Below, piece after piece: positions 13,196 to 25,600 of a stretch of 64,000 nt of DNA. The notes below the pieces were generated by a model. The model saw only the letters and a program-made list of their open reading frames with translations. It searched no databases and was not told the origin of the DNA. Made by a program: the position numbers and the translations under genes. Origin of the DNA: Lutjanus erythropterus (lineage: Eukaryota > Chordata > Actinopteri > Lutjaniformes > Lutjanidae); NCBI GenBank assembly GCA_020091685.1, contig CM034600.1, forward strand, positions 37,739,536 to 37,803,535. The letters run 5' to 3'. How positions within the stretch are numbered: position 1 is the stretch's first letter; every line of letters begins with the position of its first letter.

Positions 13196-13753
13196 TAAAA
13201 AGGGGAGCATGCTAGAGAAAAGTTTGGGAACCACTGAGCTACCACGACAAGTCCCTCTCTAGCTGCCTGTTTGTATCGGAAACACGTTAATATACAGACG
13301 CAAATAGTCCTTCAAGTGGACTTCAGAGTCCAACAGAATTGCTGTCTCTACTTTGTAAACAGTAACATAATAAATGTTTAGCCATGTCAGCCAAACCTTC
13401 TCTAATAATATTTGGCTACCTTAAACACAAAGAGCTCATTGGCAGAACAAAATAAAATAAACAGCAAGTCAAGTCTGTTATGCAGTGAGACGGCCGGGAC
13501 AATGTCAAACATTTATCAGCACTTAGAGCAAAAGCATAAAGTGACGTTAGCCATGCTACTGTAGCTAGCTAAGTTAGGTTTTTGCTTGTGATAATCAATG
13601 ACAAGACAGGCCGCTAGTTTGGTTGTGTCTTGCATGTTTTGTTGTTTCCTGTTTGTTCTGTGGATTTGCATTTGGTTAATTATAGGTCGTTGTATTTGTC
13701 CATGTTTTCTTTGATTAATTGCATCTTTTATGTGCATGTTTTTGTGTTTGGAT
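13196..13753. other. Intergenic, no gene seen
   Basis: Contains a phrase typical of hAT-element ends (AGTTTGGGAACCACTGAG near 13220). Otherwise featureless. Confidence 0.4.
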
Positions 13754-14412
13754 TAGGGGTGGGAATCGAAACACGGTTCTTGCTGAGAACCGGCTCCCAG
13801 TGTTTCAATTCCGTGGAATCGTTTGCCAACTTTGCAAACGATTCCCTTATCGATTCCAGTGGGCGCAAATGATGTCTAATATTATTACCATTATCATTAC
13901 TATTATCATTATTATTACATTACATAACTATGGTGATAATTACAGACAGACAAAGATCAAAGACAAGTGCATTTTTAAAATAATTTAACTCTAATCCCAC
14001 CACTTTTTCTTTTTTGCTGATCCAAAAAATTATCTGATCCGTGACTCAAAATTGATACGATCCGAACCGTGAGTTTTTTGATCCGTTGCACCCCTAGTTA
14101 ATACTGCAGGTAACTAACTAACTAACTAACACTGCCTATCATGTTAGCGCCATTTGCCTCATTGTAAAACCTGATATTACTAACTAATTAAATGAATGCC
14201 TTCTCATGCATTACATTTAGATGACCATGACGAGAGACAGAGTCTGACTGGCTCAGAGGCTGGCGGTACTCGCTCCAGTTCACGTCTAGCTTCCTGTTTG
14301 TTCTCCTTTTTTCCAAATGAGAATCGATAAGAGAATCGATAAAGAACCGAATCGTTAAGCAGAATCAAAAATGGAATCAGAATCGTAAAAAACTTATCAA
14401 TTCCCACCACTA
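13754..14412. mobile_element. hAT-like element with GTGGGAATCGA termini and 8-bp target duplication
   Basis: Left terminus TAGGGGTGGGAATCGA, right terminus TCAATTCCCACCACTA in inverted orientation. It is flanked by GTTTGGAT on the left and CTTTGGAT on the right (7 of 8 identical), the 8-bp duplication expected for hAT transposition. An ATT-rich stretch and a second repeat end (GATCCGTTGCACCCCTAG near 14090) lie inside, suggesting a nested insertion. No transposase frame. Confidence 0.8.
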
Positions 14413-15104
14413 CTTTGGATGTGTCTTTTTTCGTACTGCAGCAGGTTTCATTATGCTGCAACAGTATTTGTTGTCATACTGATGAAGAAGTTTTCTTCCT
14501 TTGCTTGTGTTTTGTCTGTGTGCAAGTGTTCTTTTATGCCGCAGTGCGAAGAAACTCATTTATTTACTTGTTCAAACCAGATCACACCAAAGCCAGTCTG
14601 ACAACTCCTCTCGACTGTTTTGATGCTCAGAGGTCTCACGAGGAGTTTCATGACTTCACTTTCTGTCTTGCATGGAGATTGCTCTCATCCTGCCCTCGCG
14701 CTCAAAGAAACCCCATCAAGTAAGAGCTTGTGCGTCGCCCTGGGGTGCTCTGCGGCCTCACTACACCTGTCTCAGCTTGGAATTGGCCAGGCAGTAACGT
14801 GGATCTCTTTAGATCAGGCCGGTGTGCTCCAGTATCCCATCAGTCTCTCTTTCTCCATATTGATCGCCACCCCGCCTTCTCTTCTGCGAGTAATCACTGG
14901 CTGGCAGCGAAGGGAGGATGACAGCGCGTCTTGCATTCTGCATACGGATGAGATGTAATCTGTCCGCCGTCTCCAGCTGGAAGTGCTATCTGCCGTCCGA
15001 GGGGCACAGGAGCGGAAATGACTCTGTTCTGTTCAATCATTGTTCTCTTGTGAACCGGGTCCCCTGGACGTAACTGAGAGCTAAAAGATTTTGCTTTCGC
15101 AGGC
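14413..15104. other. Intergenic, GC-richer block without exon
   Basis: 14.6-15.08 kb is richer in G+C than its surroundings, but overlapping open frames on both strands disagree and none has splice sites or motifs. Candidate conserved noncoding block, unproven. Confidence 0.35.
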
Positions 15105-15155
15105 GCACACACTCACTCACACACACACACTCACACACACACACACACACACACA
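15105..15155 (+). repeat. CA microsatellite
   Basis: (CA)n with TCACTCAC interruptions. Confidence 0.9.
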
Positions 15156-15392
15156 AGCAGAAGGCTGTCCCTTTGATGAGCAGCATCCTCTTCGAGTGTG
15201 TAGTTTAAAGGCGACAGTCTCTGCCACCACTGACCTCTTGGTGTGCATCTCTGGCCCGGCTCTATTTTCTCAGTGACAGAGAGAATTTGACTCAAAGTTC
15301 AAAGTCAACTTTATTCTCAATTCTGCCATATGTTCAGGACATGTAGAAGACTGAAATGCCGTTGCTCTCAGACCTCCCCGGTGTAAACATAC

Positions 15393-16621
15393 CAGAGGTG
15401 GCAAAAGTAAACACATCCTTTACTCAAGTAAAAGTGAAAAAGTACAGGCTCTGAAACGTACTCCAAATATAAAAGTAAAAAGTCGCCCACTGAAGGACGT
15501 TTCTACCAGCACTTTGTGTACAAACATAAACGAACCTCACATTTTCTCCGCAGTCAAGCCTCCTACTCTCTGTTTCATTTTATGTTTTTTATGTTTCTCT
15601 TATCGTTTATCTTATGTAATTTTTCATCAAGTTACATCTCTCTCTCTCTCTCCTTGTCCTTTTTCATCTTGTTATGTCTTATGCCGTGTTTTGTTCTTAT
15701 ATCTTTTACGTTTTTCCATCCGTTTGTCTTTCATCTTGTTGGGTTCTTTTTCGTCGACCTACCTTTCTTCTTCTTGTTATGTCCTTTGTGTCGTTTATGT
15801 CCTTAACACTGTTTTCTGTCCTGTTAGTCAATTTTCATATTGTTACATCTTTATGATGCTTTTAAGTTGTTTTTCATCTTGTTACAACATTTTCAAATTG
15901 TTACATGTTTATCACACCATTCTGTCATCTTTTGGTTTGTTACATCTTTTATATCTTGTTACATTGTTTTTCATCTTGTTATGTCATTTTTCATCTAATT
16001 ACATCTTTTTCATCTTGTTACATTGTTTACGTTGTTTTCTGTTTTGTTACATCAGTTTTTGTTTTGTTACATCTTTCTTGTGCCATTCTGTCGTTTCTTT
16101 TGTTACATCTTTTGCGTCTTGTTACACTTTTTGTATAGTTGCATTGTTTTTCGTTATGTTACAGCTTTTGTTTTGTTACGTCATTTTTCATATTGTTACC
16201 TTTATTGTGCCGTTACATCATTTTTAGTTTTCTTATGTTTTAAATGTCTTGTGTCGTGGGTTTTTCATCTTATTATGACTGCTTTGTCTTGTTACATATT
16301 TTACATTATTTTTCATCTTGTTATGTCTGTTTTATTATTTATTTCATATCTTGTTGTGTTGTTTTTTGTCTAATCATGTCTATTATGTGTGATATGCACT
16401 GATGGATAATTAAAGAATCAACTATGTGATACTAAAAATTCCCCTCAGATGCATTAAAACTAAAGTAACAAGCCTGTTTTAAAATGTGAGGCGTAGAAAA
16501 TACAGACATTTGTAATAAGGTGTAACGAATAAAAGTAAAATGAAAAATAAATACAGAGGTAAAGTACAGATACCTGAAAACTCTTAAAGTTTTAAGTACA
16601 GTTACAAACTTTCCACCTCTG
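15393..16621 (-). mobile_element. Minisatellite-bearing hAT-like element, copy B (complete)
   Basis: Starts CAGAGGTGGCAAAAGTA and ends ACTTTCCACCTCTG in inverted orientation. The flanks AAACATAC (15385-15392) and AGACACAC (16622-16629) agree at 6 of 8 positions, consistent with an aged 8-bp target duplication. The interior, about 15590-16375, is a tandem array of CATCTTGTTACATTGTTTTT-type units, the reverse complement of the arrays at the window start and at 31 kb. Long open frames here are low-complexity. The whole copy is inverted relative to the copy at 30.6-32.1 kb. Confidence 0.85.
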
Positions 16622-16629
16622 AGACACAC

Positions 16630-17814
16630 AGTACTCAAACAACAACAACAGTTAAAAACAGTGGGATAGAAACAAAATGCTGAGATAGTAGAAAAAGAAA
16701 AGCTAAAGTAGAATTCCTAGAAGAATACTAAAAAAATTTAATATTTACAAGTTAAGCAATAGCAAAGATGAAACAACTATAAAGTTAATAAGAACTGTAT
16801 AGTAATAGTAACAGACTAAAAAACTAAACCAGTCTTCAGTTGGCATGAGGATGAGTAGATAATGACTGAATTTTCACTTTTGGGTGAACTATCCCTTTTA
16901 AAGTGACTAAACGAGAAAAAAAAAAACAAAGTTCCAGGTTGCCTGATCCCTCCTGACATTGCAGTTCTGCAGAAAGCGAACCAGACGTCCTCTCTCAGGT
17001 TGGTAATCTGCAGAGAGTCGTGTGATGAAAGCAGCTCAGACTCAGATGTGACACTGCGTGTGCTCTCTGACACGGGATCCAATGCATTCCTTACCAGCGA
17101 GACTAAAGGAGCTTGTTAAAACAGCTTTTCTTTGGGGGGGATCCATTGAGGATTCAGACTGTTTGCCAAGTACATTTAAGATTCTGTCTGAGTGGTTCAA
17201 CTTCAAAAAGAAATTCGGAGCCAATCCACAGCACACCCACCAATCACTGTCAGAGCCTCCCTCGGTTCTCTTTGCGCGACAGCTTTGGAGATCTCTTCTC
17301 CGTCTCCCTCCTAGATTCGGATGGAAGTGTGATTATGGCCTCTTCTGAGTGGCAGCATCAATTTTACACAGCAGAGCTTCACAGCGCAGGAAGATTAATT
17401 GCTCCACTTTGCCCTCTTGCTACCTTTGTCTTGCGCAATTTCAAACTTTGTCTAGTTTCATAGTTGTCAAAACAAGCTTATCTCTCTTCATGTGCACAAA
17501 GCTGCTGCTGGTTATCTCCGCCAGGCATCATTTCAAGATGCCAAGTTTCATAAAGGTTCTGCAAAGGTTCCTCTAATGTGACTGAAGGTTCTGAAATGTG
17601 CGTGTAGTGTAGATGCCTAGAGGGATCGTAGAAAAAGTAGAAATAGCAGGTTTTGTCATTTGCTGTTGGTAAATGCACCGGAAAGATAGTCGACTGTTGA
17701 GTCTCTTTATTGCATCCCGAACACAGTAAAATAATGAGAAAAAAAGAAAATACAGACACAGCCTGCAGATACCACCACACAGAGGAATTATTTTTATAAA
17801 GTCGATATAGTAAA
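16630..17814. other. Intergenic, no gene seen
   Basis: Contains a repeat end near 16870-16905 (TTGGGTGAACTATCCCTTTT) and a less repetitive block at 16950-17460. Open frames are short, overlap on both strands and lack splice context. Confidence 0.4.
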
Positions 17815-17816
17815 TA

Positions 17817-18718
17817 CATTGAGCCTCGTGCAAGAGCCACTCGTATGAACAGATTTGTTCTTAAGTATTGAGTACGACTGATTTAGGAGAACTTGTCGCA
17901 TTCACCAATTTTCTCATATTTTGAATTTTCATTCAGATATGAACACAATTTACGAGGTCCAGACGTGTTGTAGGAGTTATGCAGTCAGTCTGCTGTTATC
18001 CAAACTGATTTTTTTAAATAATGACTGTATATTTCATTTGTTTGAAGACATTTTTAGTTTGAAAAATAAATTACACTTCATAATTATGTCTCCATTATCC
18101 TGTTTGACTACATTTCAAATTATAATATAAATGTAAATTGACACAAAGTCTGTCATCATTAATTTAATGATGTAGTATAACCTGCTGTCAGGTGTACTGG
18201 CTGTATATCTTCACATGCAGGTTTATGAAGTCTCTGTATTGGTGAACATTCTCACTTATTCTATCCTCTGTCTCCATGATCTTCTTGCAGTCATCTTTCA
18301 CACCTTTGAAGCCATTTTCATATTGAGACATGTCGTCTTTATTTCAGCGGCGGTTCGACCCACAGGTAACACGGCATTAATGGCACTCGGGTGTCCCATT
18401 TCTTTGCTTTAGCAGGTCTTTTAATTTCACTGCTGACGCTGTTAAAATTATAGATTTTCCTTCATGAATCTCTGAACGCAGGACGTCAAACTCTGAACTC
18501 ACGAAGTTCTTCTTTTCACTCTTTGATGCCATTTTCATGAATGAACACTTGTTGACATGTGGGTCAGGAAGCGTAGCCTTATATGGCATAATTGGAGTGT
18601 TAATTATGCTAATTTACAAGTCTCGTGCACGTGCACTCAGATACGCACATTTGGATTATTTAGACATCTGACTTTACGAGCGTTTGCATATGAACATGTT
18701 CTTGCATGAGGCCCATTG
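17817..18718 (-). mobile_element. PIF/Harbinger-like element with decayed Myb-like gene
   Basis: The ends are inverted: GAGCCTCGTGCAAGA on the left and TTCTTGCATGAGGCCC on the right, each flanked by ATT. Inside, on the minus strand between about 18540 and 18290, a broken frame encodes MASKSEKKNFVSSEFDVL and IHEGKSIILTASAVKLK, then in another frame INAVLPVGRTAAEIK. That order matches the Myb/SANT-like DNA-binding protein carried by Harbinger transposons and its host relative NAIF1. The frame is interrupted near 18.39 kb. No DDE transposase is visible, so the element is non-autonomous. A second, inverted partial copy lies at 51.5-51.8 kb. Confidence 0.75.
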
Positions 18719-18779
18719 TATTTTAGGAATTTCCTAAATAGTATACATTTAAAAAAAGGGAACAGGAATGTTGTGAGAA

Positions 18780-19135
18780 TAGGGCTGCACAATTAATTGC
18801 AAATGCAATAAAACTGCAATTTGGCAGAGTGCAATATCCAAACTGCAGAACCAAATCCCAGATTTTTGAAAAAGGAAAAATGTGAGAAAACAGCATTGTA
18901 ATGATGATGTAATGTACTGTAGTGCTGCATAGCCTGAAAATCTTCTTCTCTAGGTGAAAGAAAACTTGTTTGTTTGGTTCAGACCTCAGTAAATATCACA
19001 TTGTCACGATTTTAATATTAAATTTAAATTTCACATTAAAATTGATCATTTCCATTAATCATACTCCATATTGCAATCACAATTTCAGTCATATGATAAT
19101 AATTCCAATATTCTTGACCAAATGTTGCAGCCCTA
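18780..19135. mobile_element. hAT-like MITE, copy 2, with 8-bp target duplication
   Basis: Termini TAGGGCTGCA and TGCAGCCCTA. The flanking octamers TGTGAGAA (18772-18779) and TCTGAGAA (19136-19143) match at 7 of 8 positions. The interior matches the copies at 7.9 and 49.3 kb. Confidence 0.9.
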
Positions 19136-21444
19136 TCTGAGAATGTTAAAAGGAGACGTCTTCTACACCAGTGAGGAACGTTCTCAGAACATTCTGGGAA
19201 CGTAACCATTACACTGTTTGTATGTTCTGCAGTGGTGGTAAATTGGTGCATCACTGCAAAATGAATGCAAAGAAAACACTGGTGTGTGAAACTGATGAAC
19301 CTGTAGTCATATACTGTACATTTATAGTCAAATACATACATGGATTTGTTAAATACTTGATTCTGATTGGTCAATTGCAGTATTCTAAGGTTTATTTCTT
19401 TATAAGAGACTGTTGCTGTGAAGAACAGGATGTTAGTGTGGACACAGTTCTGAACATAGACCCTCGAGGAGCAATAAAATCATTTCTAACTCAACAGAGG
19501 CTCATTTTCAGTTGCCTCCATGTAGAACTAGTTTTAAACAGAAAACAGTTTATTACAGAGTGACAGTGACATGGACTCCATCACCAGGTTTTTTAGTTTT
19601 TAGAAAGCAACACAACATAATTTACACAAAGAGTGTAGAACAGGATATTTTGTTTTCAGTTCATGAGAACGTTTTATGGATTTGAGAGCCGTATGGCATT
19701 TTTGTTTGTATATTTGTGTCATGTTCCATCACAGTGTGGTCATGCAGAGGCCTCAGGATGTGTTTTCTGGCTCTGGATAGGATTTTGAGTTGTGTTGCTT
19801 GTTGTGTGTCTTTTTGTGTTATGTATTGAGTCTTATTGTGAGCGTGAAAGCTGAATGCGTGTTGCTGCAGTATTGTTAAAATATTAATGGGACGAGCAAG
19901 TCATTATTATGAAAGAAAACCTCAACCTCAAGGCATGACCTGCTCGCTGCACATCATCCCTTGAATAAATGACACTCCCCTGAAGGACCCTTGGGGGGGT
20001 CCCCGAACCCCATTTTGAAAACCACTGTTTTAGGAAACCTCACGCAAGATCCCCATGACCCCCTCCTACATGAACACATTAATACTATAGTGCACAAGAA
20101 ACTTTTTTCAAACAGATTTGGTGTAGAAGGGTGCAGATCTCAGTACAACTTAGAGGGGGACTGTGGAGTTTTCTGCTCGGGGGTTGCAGAGCAGTGTGGC
20201 TCTACTGTATGTTGTTCACAAGGTTCATCATTCGAACACGAGTCAGCTCAATTAATATGAATTATTCAGGCTAAAATACCCCCTGCTCCCAGCAGTCTTT
20301 CAAGTGAGCAGACTGTTGAACCAAACTCCATTCAAAAAGCAGGTGTTTTATGGTTGGGGCATATTTCTTCACAGTAAAAACTTAAGTTACACCATCGCTT
20401 AGACTCTCTCCTGATTCACTTCAATCTACAGGCACAATCGGCAAATGTTATTTACTCTGTAACATTATTGACTAACCTGTAATGAATTGTTTGCCGCACA
20501 CACTACACGTATTGACCGGCCCAGCACTTTAACAGAGCTCCAGACAGAAGTGATGTATATGGTTCATACCACCTGCAAAAAGAGTGGAAATCATTTCAAA
20601 TTCTATTAAATACTCTAATTTAGAAGTCAAAGTCAACACGTCATGGCATTGCAGTAGGTGCTTCACTCTCTGTTGCCTGGCAGGCGTCTGTACTGAGCGA
20701 CCTCTTCTAGTTTAATCACTGTTTTCTTGTCAAAATATATCAGGAGCTGCGTGAACACTTAACTGTCATGCATTATTCAGTGTGGACGGGTGTTCTGCTC
20801 TGCTGTGCAACGTGGCATGAACACTGGAGGCATGTGAAGTACACGCCGAGAGCGAGATGTACAACAATGATGTCCCCTCTGTAGTTTGTTGTTACATAAA
20901 ACTGTATCTTATTACCAGATGAGACAGGAGACAGTGGATGTGTATTCTAAAAGTAAAGGCAGTGACAGTTACTCGCATCCAAACACAACAAGCCTCATGG
21001 CTAGTCTGAAACGTTCTGTCAGCTCTGATAGGATCAGATATTTGGTCGAATCCCCTCTGTCGCTCCCCTCTGTCGCCGACTCCCTCATTCTTCCTCACAC
21101 ATCCTCCACTCCGCGCCACAAATGTTCTCTTTCCCCACCATCTGACACTGACATGTAACACGAGCAAGACATGAGTGTCACTTCTGCTCCGTCAAGTTTT
21201 AAATTAGCACATTCGCTTACTTATAATTATCTCCCACTGTCTGGAGCAACAGTCTGATTAACTGCAAATTAGTTTCAACTAAAATAAGCATCAGTGTCAC
21301 AGTACAAATGTTCTCTGTCCTGCGTTCACAAAAAAAATCTTCCTATATTATCAAAAATACTCCTGCAAAGTGTTTTCCTGTTATATAAATTATATATATG
21401 GGTCATTGTGACAGATGCATTTACATGTAAGCAACATTGACCAC
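19136..21444. other. Intergenic, no gene seen
   Basis: Holds a recognisable repeat end at 19985-20035 (GGGGTCCCCGAACCCCATTT followed by GAAAACCACTG), a common teleost hAT-like terminus. No exon is supported elsewhere. Confidence 0.45.
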
Positions 21445-21497
<53 letters not shown>

Positions 21498-21557
21498 AAT
21501 AATTTTTTCCACTGTTTGTGTGTTTGTTTGAGAGTTTCAGGACATACATGGCAACAG

Positions 21558-21606
<49 letters not shown>
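21445..21606. repeat. Inverted TTA / TAA trinucleotide arrays
   Basis: (TTA)n at 21445-21501 is followed after about 60 bp by (TAA)n at 21560-21606. The two runs are complementary and could fold into a hairpin. Confidence 0.9.
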
Positions 21607-21607
<1 letters not shown>

Positions 21608-21817
21608 GATGACAATGGCAGTAATAAGAACAGAAGTGATGAAAATTACAATAATGCTGCTAATTAAACAAAATTTATAAGTGAGAAAGATTAATAATAA
21701 ATAATAATGATGAAATATATGATAATAATAATAAATAAATAAATAAGGAAATTGATAATTAACCAAGAAATACATTATAATAGTAATAATAATACTTAAT
21801 CAATTATTAAATTAATC

Positions 21818-22092
21818 CACTGGAGCAGTTTTTTAAGGAAAAAACATGTCCAAATTCTGATTTCAGATTCTTCACTGTGAATATTTTCTGGTTTCTTTTT
21901 CCTCTCTGACAGTAAACTGAACATCTTTGGGTTGTGGACAAAACAAGACATTTGAGGACGTCAACTTGGACTTTGGGTAACACCGATCCATATTTCTTAC
22001 CCTTTTCTGACATTTTTTAGACAAACATCTGATCGATTAATCAAGAAAATAATCGACTGATTATTGTTAGTTAGTTGTTGTCCTAATTTGAA
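21818..22092 (-). repeat. hAT-like repeat ending in GTTAGTTGTTG
   Basis: Ordered words GATTTCAGATTCTTCACTGT, ATTTTCTGGTTTCTTTTTCC, GGGTTGTGGACAAAACAAGA and CGATTAATCAAGAAAATAAT followed by a degenerate terminus. Same family as 3.2, 25.5, 34.4, 44.5, 55.1 and 59.5 kb. Confidence 0.75.
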
Positions 22093-22936
22093 CTATTTCA
22101 TATTCATAAAGTTAACATTTAATATGCAAAATGCTGACAAAATGTTACCCATGAATCTTTGCGCGCTCATGTGAGTTAGCAAACCTCCACTGTGTCACTG
22201 TGTGACATCTTCATAACTGAGAACTAATCAGCTACGTATTATTTAAACATATTGGCCAGTTAGCTGTATTATTGTCCCCAGTGTACAGACAGTCTGTGAG
22301 CCATTATTGACCGATTGACTCTGACAGACCCTCCACCTCAAAAACTACCGACAAAAGTCCAGAGGATGACACTAACACACATTATCAAGAAGAGGGTCTC
22401 TGCTCCGTCTCTCAGGACCCCTGATATGACATATAGAGATCTTATTTGTGTGTTTGCTGCAGGTATATTTGCCATCATACTGCCACAGAGCTGCTCTGCT
22501 CCTGATATGTGGTGCTAACTCACAACAACGGACACGTTTTATTTTTTGTAAAGGAAAAGATCAGACAAGCAGCACAGCTGACAAAAGCTCAGGGGCAAAA
22601 AAACAAAACAAAACAAAACAAAAAAAACCTCATAGCCAAGTAAAACTTGCAACTACAACCTTGAAACTTTCTGCAATTTCTGCAACATAAAAAAAAATCT
22701 GAACTTTGAATGAAGCCCAGTTCAATTTATTTTGTTGTTATATTAGAGTCAACTCAGGGAATTCTGGATATCTCCTTTTCTGGACATCTCCATAAATCAA
22801 AAAATACTGTCAACATCTATAAAAAAAGTTTTTAAGAATAAAAAGTTCTATAAATCAGGCTTTGAATAATATATGAAGAAAAAGCCTCTGTAAAAACCGT
22901 CAGAAGAATAAAACTGGACAGTCTGGTGTAAGCGCT
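22093..22936. other. Intergenic, no gene seen
   Basis: Includes an (AAAAC)n run at about 22600-22625. Short open frames have no motif. Confidence 0.45.
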
Positions 22937-23482
22937 TGTTACGACCCCAAGTTGGGCTGGGGGATGAGGGGTGCAACATTAAATAAATTTACCCAGGAGA
23001 AAAAAGGAAGGAGAACTGAGACAAAGATGTAAACAAAGGTTCTTTAATTAACAAATGTGTCAAATTAAGTTAACAAATTAAACTATCAAAAGGGTTAACT
23101 TAACCTACTAAATTAAACAACACAACACACAAAAGACAACAAGTGTCCATGCTAGCCGGGGAGGCTAACAAGAACACAAGGACAGAAAACAATGAGTGCC
23201 TTTGCTAGCTGGCAGGACTAGCAAAGCACATGAGGGCGCCCAAACGAGTGCCCTTGCCAACCATGGAGGTAACAAGACACATGAAACACAAAGACAACAT
23301 GCAGACTTCTGTCCACCAAATGGCCCACTGGCCCTGCCTGGCTGCACTCTCCAGGCTTTTAAACACCAGGTCCTGATTGCAGAGCAGCTGCACCTGATGC
23401 CAATCACTGCAATCTGCAAGGGGGGGGGCAGAACCTGGGCACAGGAGAGCACAGCATCACACAGACACTGTGGCACGTAACA
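22937..23482. mobile_element. Putative solo LTR with 5-bp target duplication
   Basis: Begins TGTTACGACC and ends GGCACGTAACA, so it has TG...CA termini. It is flanked by GCGCT on the left and GCACT on the right (4 of 5 identical). Internally it has an approximate 40-bp repeat around 23140-23280 (variants of GTGCCTTTGCTAGC). No gag/pol frame adjoins it, hence a solo LTR. The orientation of the original element is unclear. Confidence 0.6.
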
Positions 23483-23829
23483 GCACTACTGAAGTGGAAA
23501 TTTCTGGTTCAACTCATTTATATATATATAAAAATATATATTTTGCAAGACAGTACAGGTGAATAGAGTAAAAACACTAATAGATATTACCATGAAACTT
23601 TAACAGGTTATTGCTTACTTTAATAATTATGTTTTGTATCACAGGTTAGGGTTTAAATAAGGAAATTCAGCATTATATAATTGTAACTTTTGTTAAATTA
23701 AGGAAACATACAGACACAAATAGACAAAGTCAAGTAAAATAAACACCCTAAATCTGTATTTTGGATGTTTTGTTCATGTTATGGAGGAAAAATAGACTCA
23801 AAATCTCAAAATTGACCAGAGCATTAAAG

Positions 23830-23910
23830 TGAAGTGAAGTACAAACACCTCAAAACTGTTCCAGTAGTTGAGTAAATGTACTATATTACTTTCCTCCACT
23901 GAAGGAAAAC
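23830..23910 (-). repeat. Fragment of TTGAGTAAATGTACT repeat
   Basis: CAGTAGTTGAGTAAATGTAC followed by TTTCCTCCACTG is the end of a repeat that also appears at 36.8, 41.4, 43.5, 51.1, 58.8 and 59.9 kb. Confidence 0.6.
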
Positions 23911-24934
23911 ATTAACAATGAAATCCCCCATGACAATACACAAGTTAGGATGTTTTCACAAGCGAGTCTGCCTTGTTATTAGTTGGTAAAGAGGTGGGGG
24001 AATAATGTCAGTGGGCTCTGATCTGAGGCTTCGGGGCGGTTATCAGCAATATCTTCTCAACAGAACAAAGCACTGCCTCCCTTTGATGGCAGCCCTAAGT
24101 TAGGAAACATGATTAAAGTGCTCTACTTTCTGCTAATCCTCTGAGGGGAAACTTGATAAATCTACTGAGCAGCAAAAAGGACATGGAAGAGAGCCGAGGC
24201 GGAAAAAAAAAGGAGGAGGAGGGGAGGGACGGGGTGGAAGCAGCGTTTCAAAATGCGTCTCGTCATTCATTCTTTACATGTTAAAGCCCAAAAACTAAAG
24301 ACACCTTTTCATTGGCTGCATTTAGTAATTAATGGACAAATAAGCTCAGTGAAATGTTTTCGACTGTGTGCACCCAGAGAGTTTCTTTCCATCCCGACTC
24401 CCCTCACTGTCGAGGGCGATGAAAAGTGAGATGACACACTTCACGTTTCTCTCATCCTCCGTGCTAAATGTCTTTCATGGAAACTGAAGTGCTGTTACTT
24501 GCAATTATCATCCCCTTCCTGCTTCTCAATACTAATCATTCTCTATTTTCCTGCGCCTCAAACCATCTCAGGACGTCTCGCTCTGACATTTTGCATTAAG
24601 CCTCAAACTCCTTTTCTGATTGTTTACCACTTACTCTTGCGTTCAGCTCAGTCTTTTGTCTCAGCATTTGCCGGTTATGTAATGGAGATCGTCTCCCACA
24701 TCTGGGTGGTGCACAACTGGATGATTTTTGCATCTGCTGCAAAAAGCTGCAGGGAAGAGTCCCGAAACCCAGGGAGGAGTTCCGTCTTCCGGTTCCCTCA
24801 TGTCAAAGTCAGTTGACCATATGTCTCTGACGTCATGCTCACGGTGGAAAGGTCAAACGCTGTTAGCAAAATAATAATGTCGTACTGCTGTGCTTCAGGT
24901 TGGAAGTTGTATAAACATTCAACACTTGCTGGAA
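23911..24934. other. Intergenic, possible noncoding conserved block
   Basis: 24.2-24.8 kb lacks recognised repeats and has TTAGTAATTAATGG and similar AT-core motifs. No exon. Only alignment to other fish could show conservation. Confidence 0.35.
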
Positions 24935-25075
24935 GCCTGTGGAGTTTATGGCCTTTCTGTGTGGGAGTTTGCATGTTCTCCCTGTCTCTGTATGGGTTCT
25001 CTGCGGGTACTCCAGCTTGCCCACAGTCCAGAAACATGCACATTAATCCTCTGAATTGCCTGTAGGTGTGCATGT
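24935..25075 (+). repeat. Abundant fish repeat (GGGAGTTTGCATGTTCTCCC type)
   Basis: GGAGTTTGCATGTTCTCCCT, then GGGTTCTCTGCGGGTACTCC, then CACAGTCCAGAAACATGCA and AATTGCCTGTAGGTGTG. This word order is a very widespread teleost interspersed repeat (general knowledge). I do not assign a family name. Confidence 0.75.
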
Positions 25076-25457
25076 GCAGTCCCTCCAGGAAGGTGCAATG
25101 TTTCGATCGTGAATCCTGTGCTAACTAATGAATTTTAGCCTTGGCTCTGCATCATTAAAAATTGAAAATCAATTGGCAGGTACATGTCATGATATTATTG
25201 GTTGGTTCTAGCTTACACGTACTTACAAGTACCTGTCATATTTTAGTTTACTGGAAGATGAAATTAACATATTTTCCATGATTTTGATTTTTGGGTGACA
25301 TATACTGTTAAATAGGTGCACAACACATCTTTCATCTCAACTTCAAACGTCACCACGCCGAACACGAGTCAGTTAAAGGTGGAGGCATGAGGTTTGTTCA
25401 TAGGCTAACGTTAGCTTTTTACTCCTGGTGACTGTATTTATGCTTCAGAAATCATAA

Positions 25458-25600
25458 AAGTGGTGGAGCTGCAACTTAATTATTTTCTTGATCAACAGAT
25501 GTTTGTTGTTTCCCAAGACCCAAAACCTAAGATGAAGTCCTCAGATGTCTTGTTTTACTCGCAACTCAAAGATATCCAGTTCACTGTCCGGTCCTTCCAG
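25458..25600 (+). repeat. hAT-like repeat, GCTGCAACTTAATTATTTTC type
   Basis: Starts GAGCTGCAACTTAATTATTT and runs on through CCCAAGACCCAAAACCTAAG and CAACTCAAAGATATCCAGTT, matching the family at 21.8 kb in inverted orientation. It breaks off near 25.6 kb. Confidence 0.7.

Noticed and set aside
21326-21775. 149-residue minus-strand frame with Ile runs
   Set aside because: Translation of TTA/TAA trinucleotide arrays.
23165-23476. Cys-rich frames on both strands
   Set aside because: They lie within the putative solo LTR, overlap on both strands and lack motifs.
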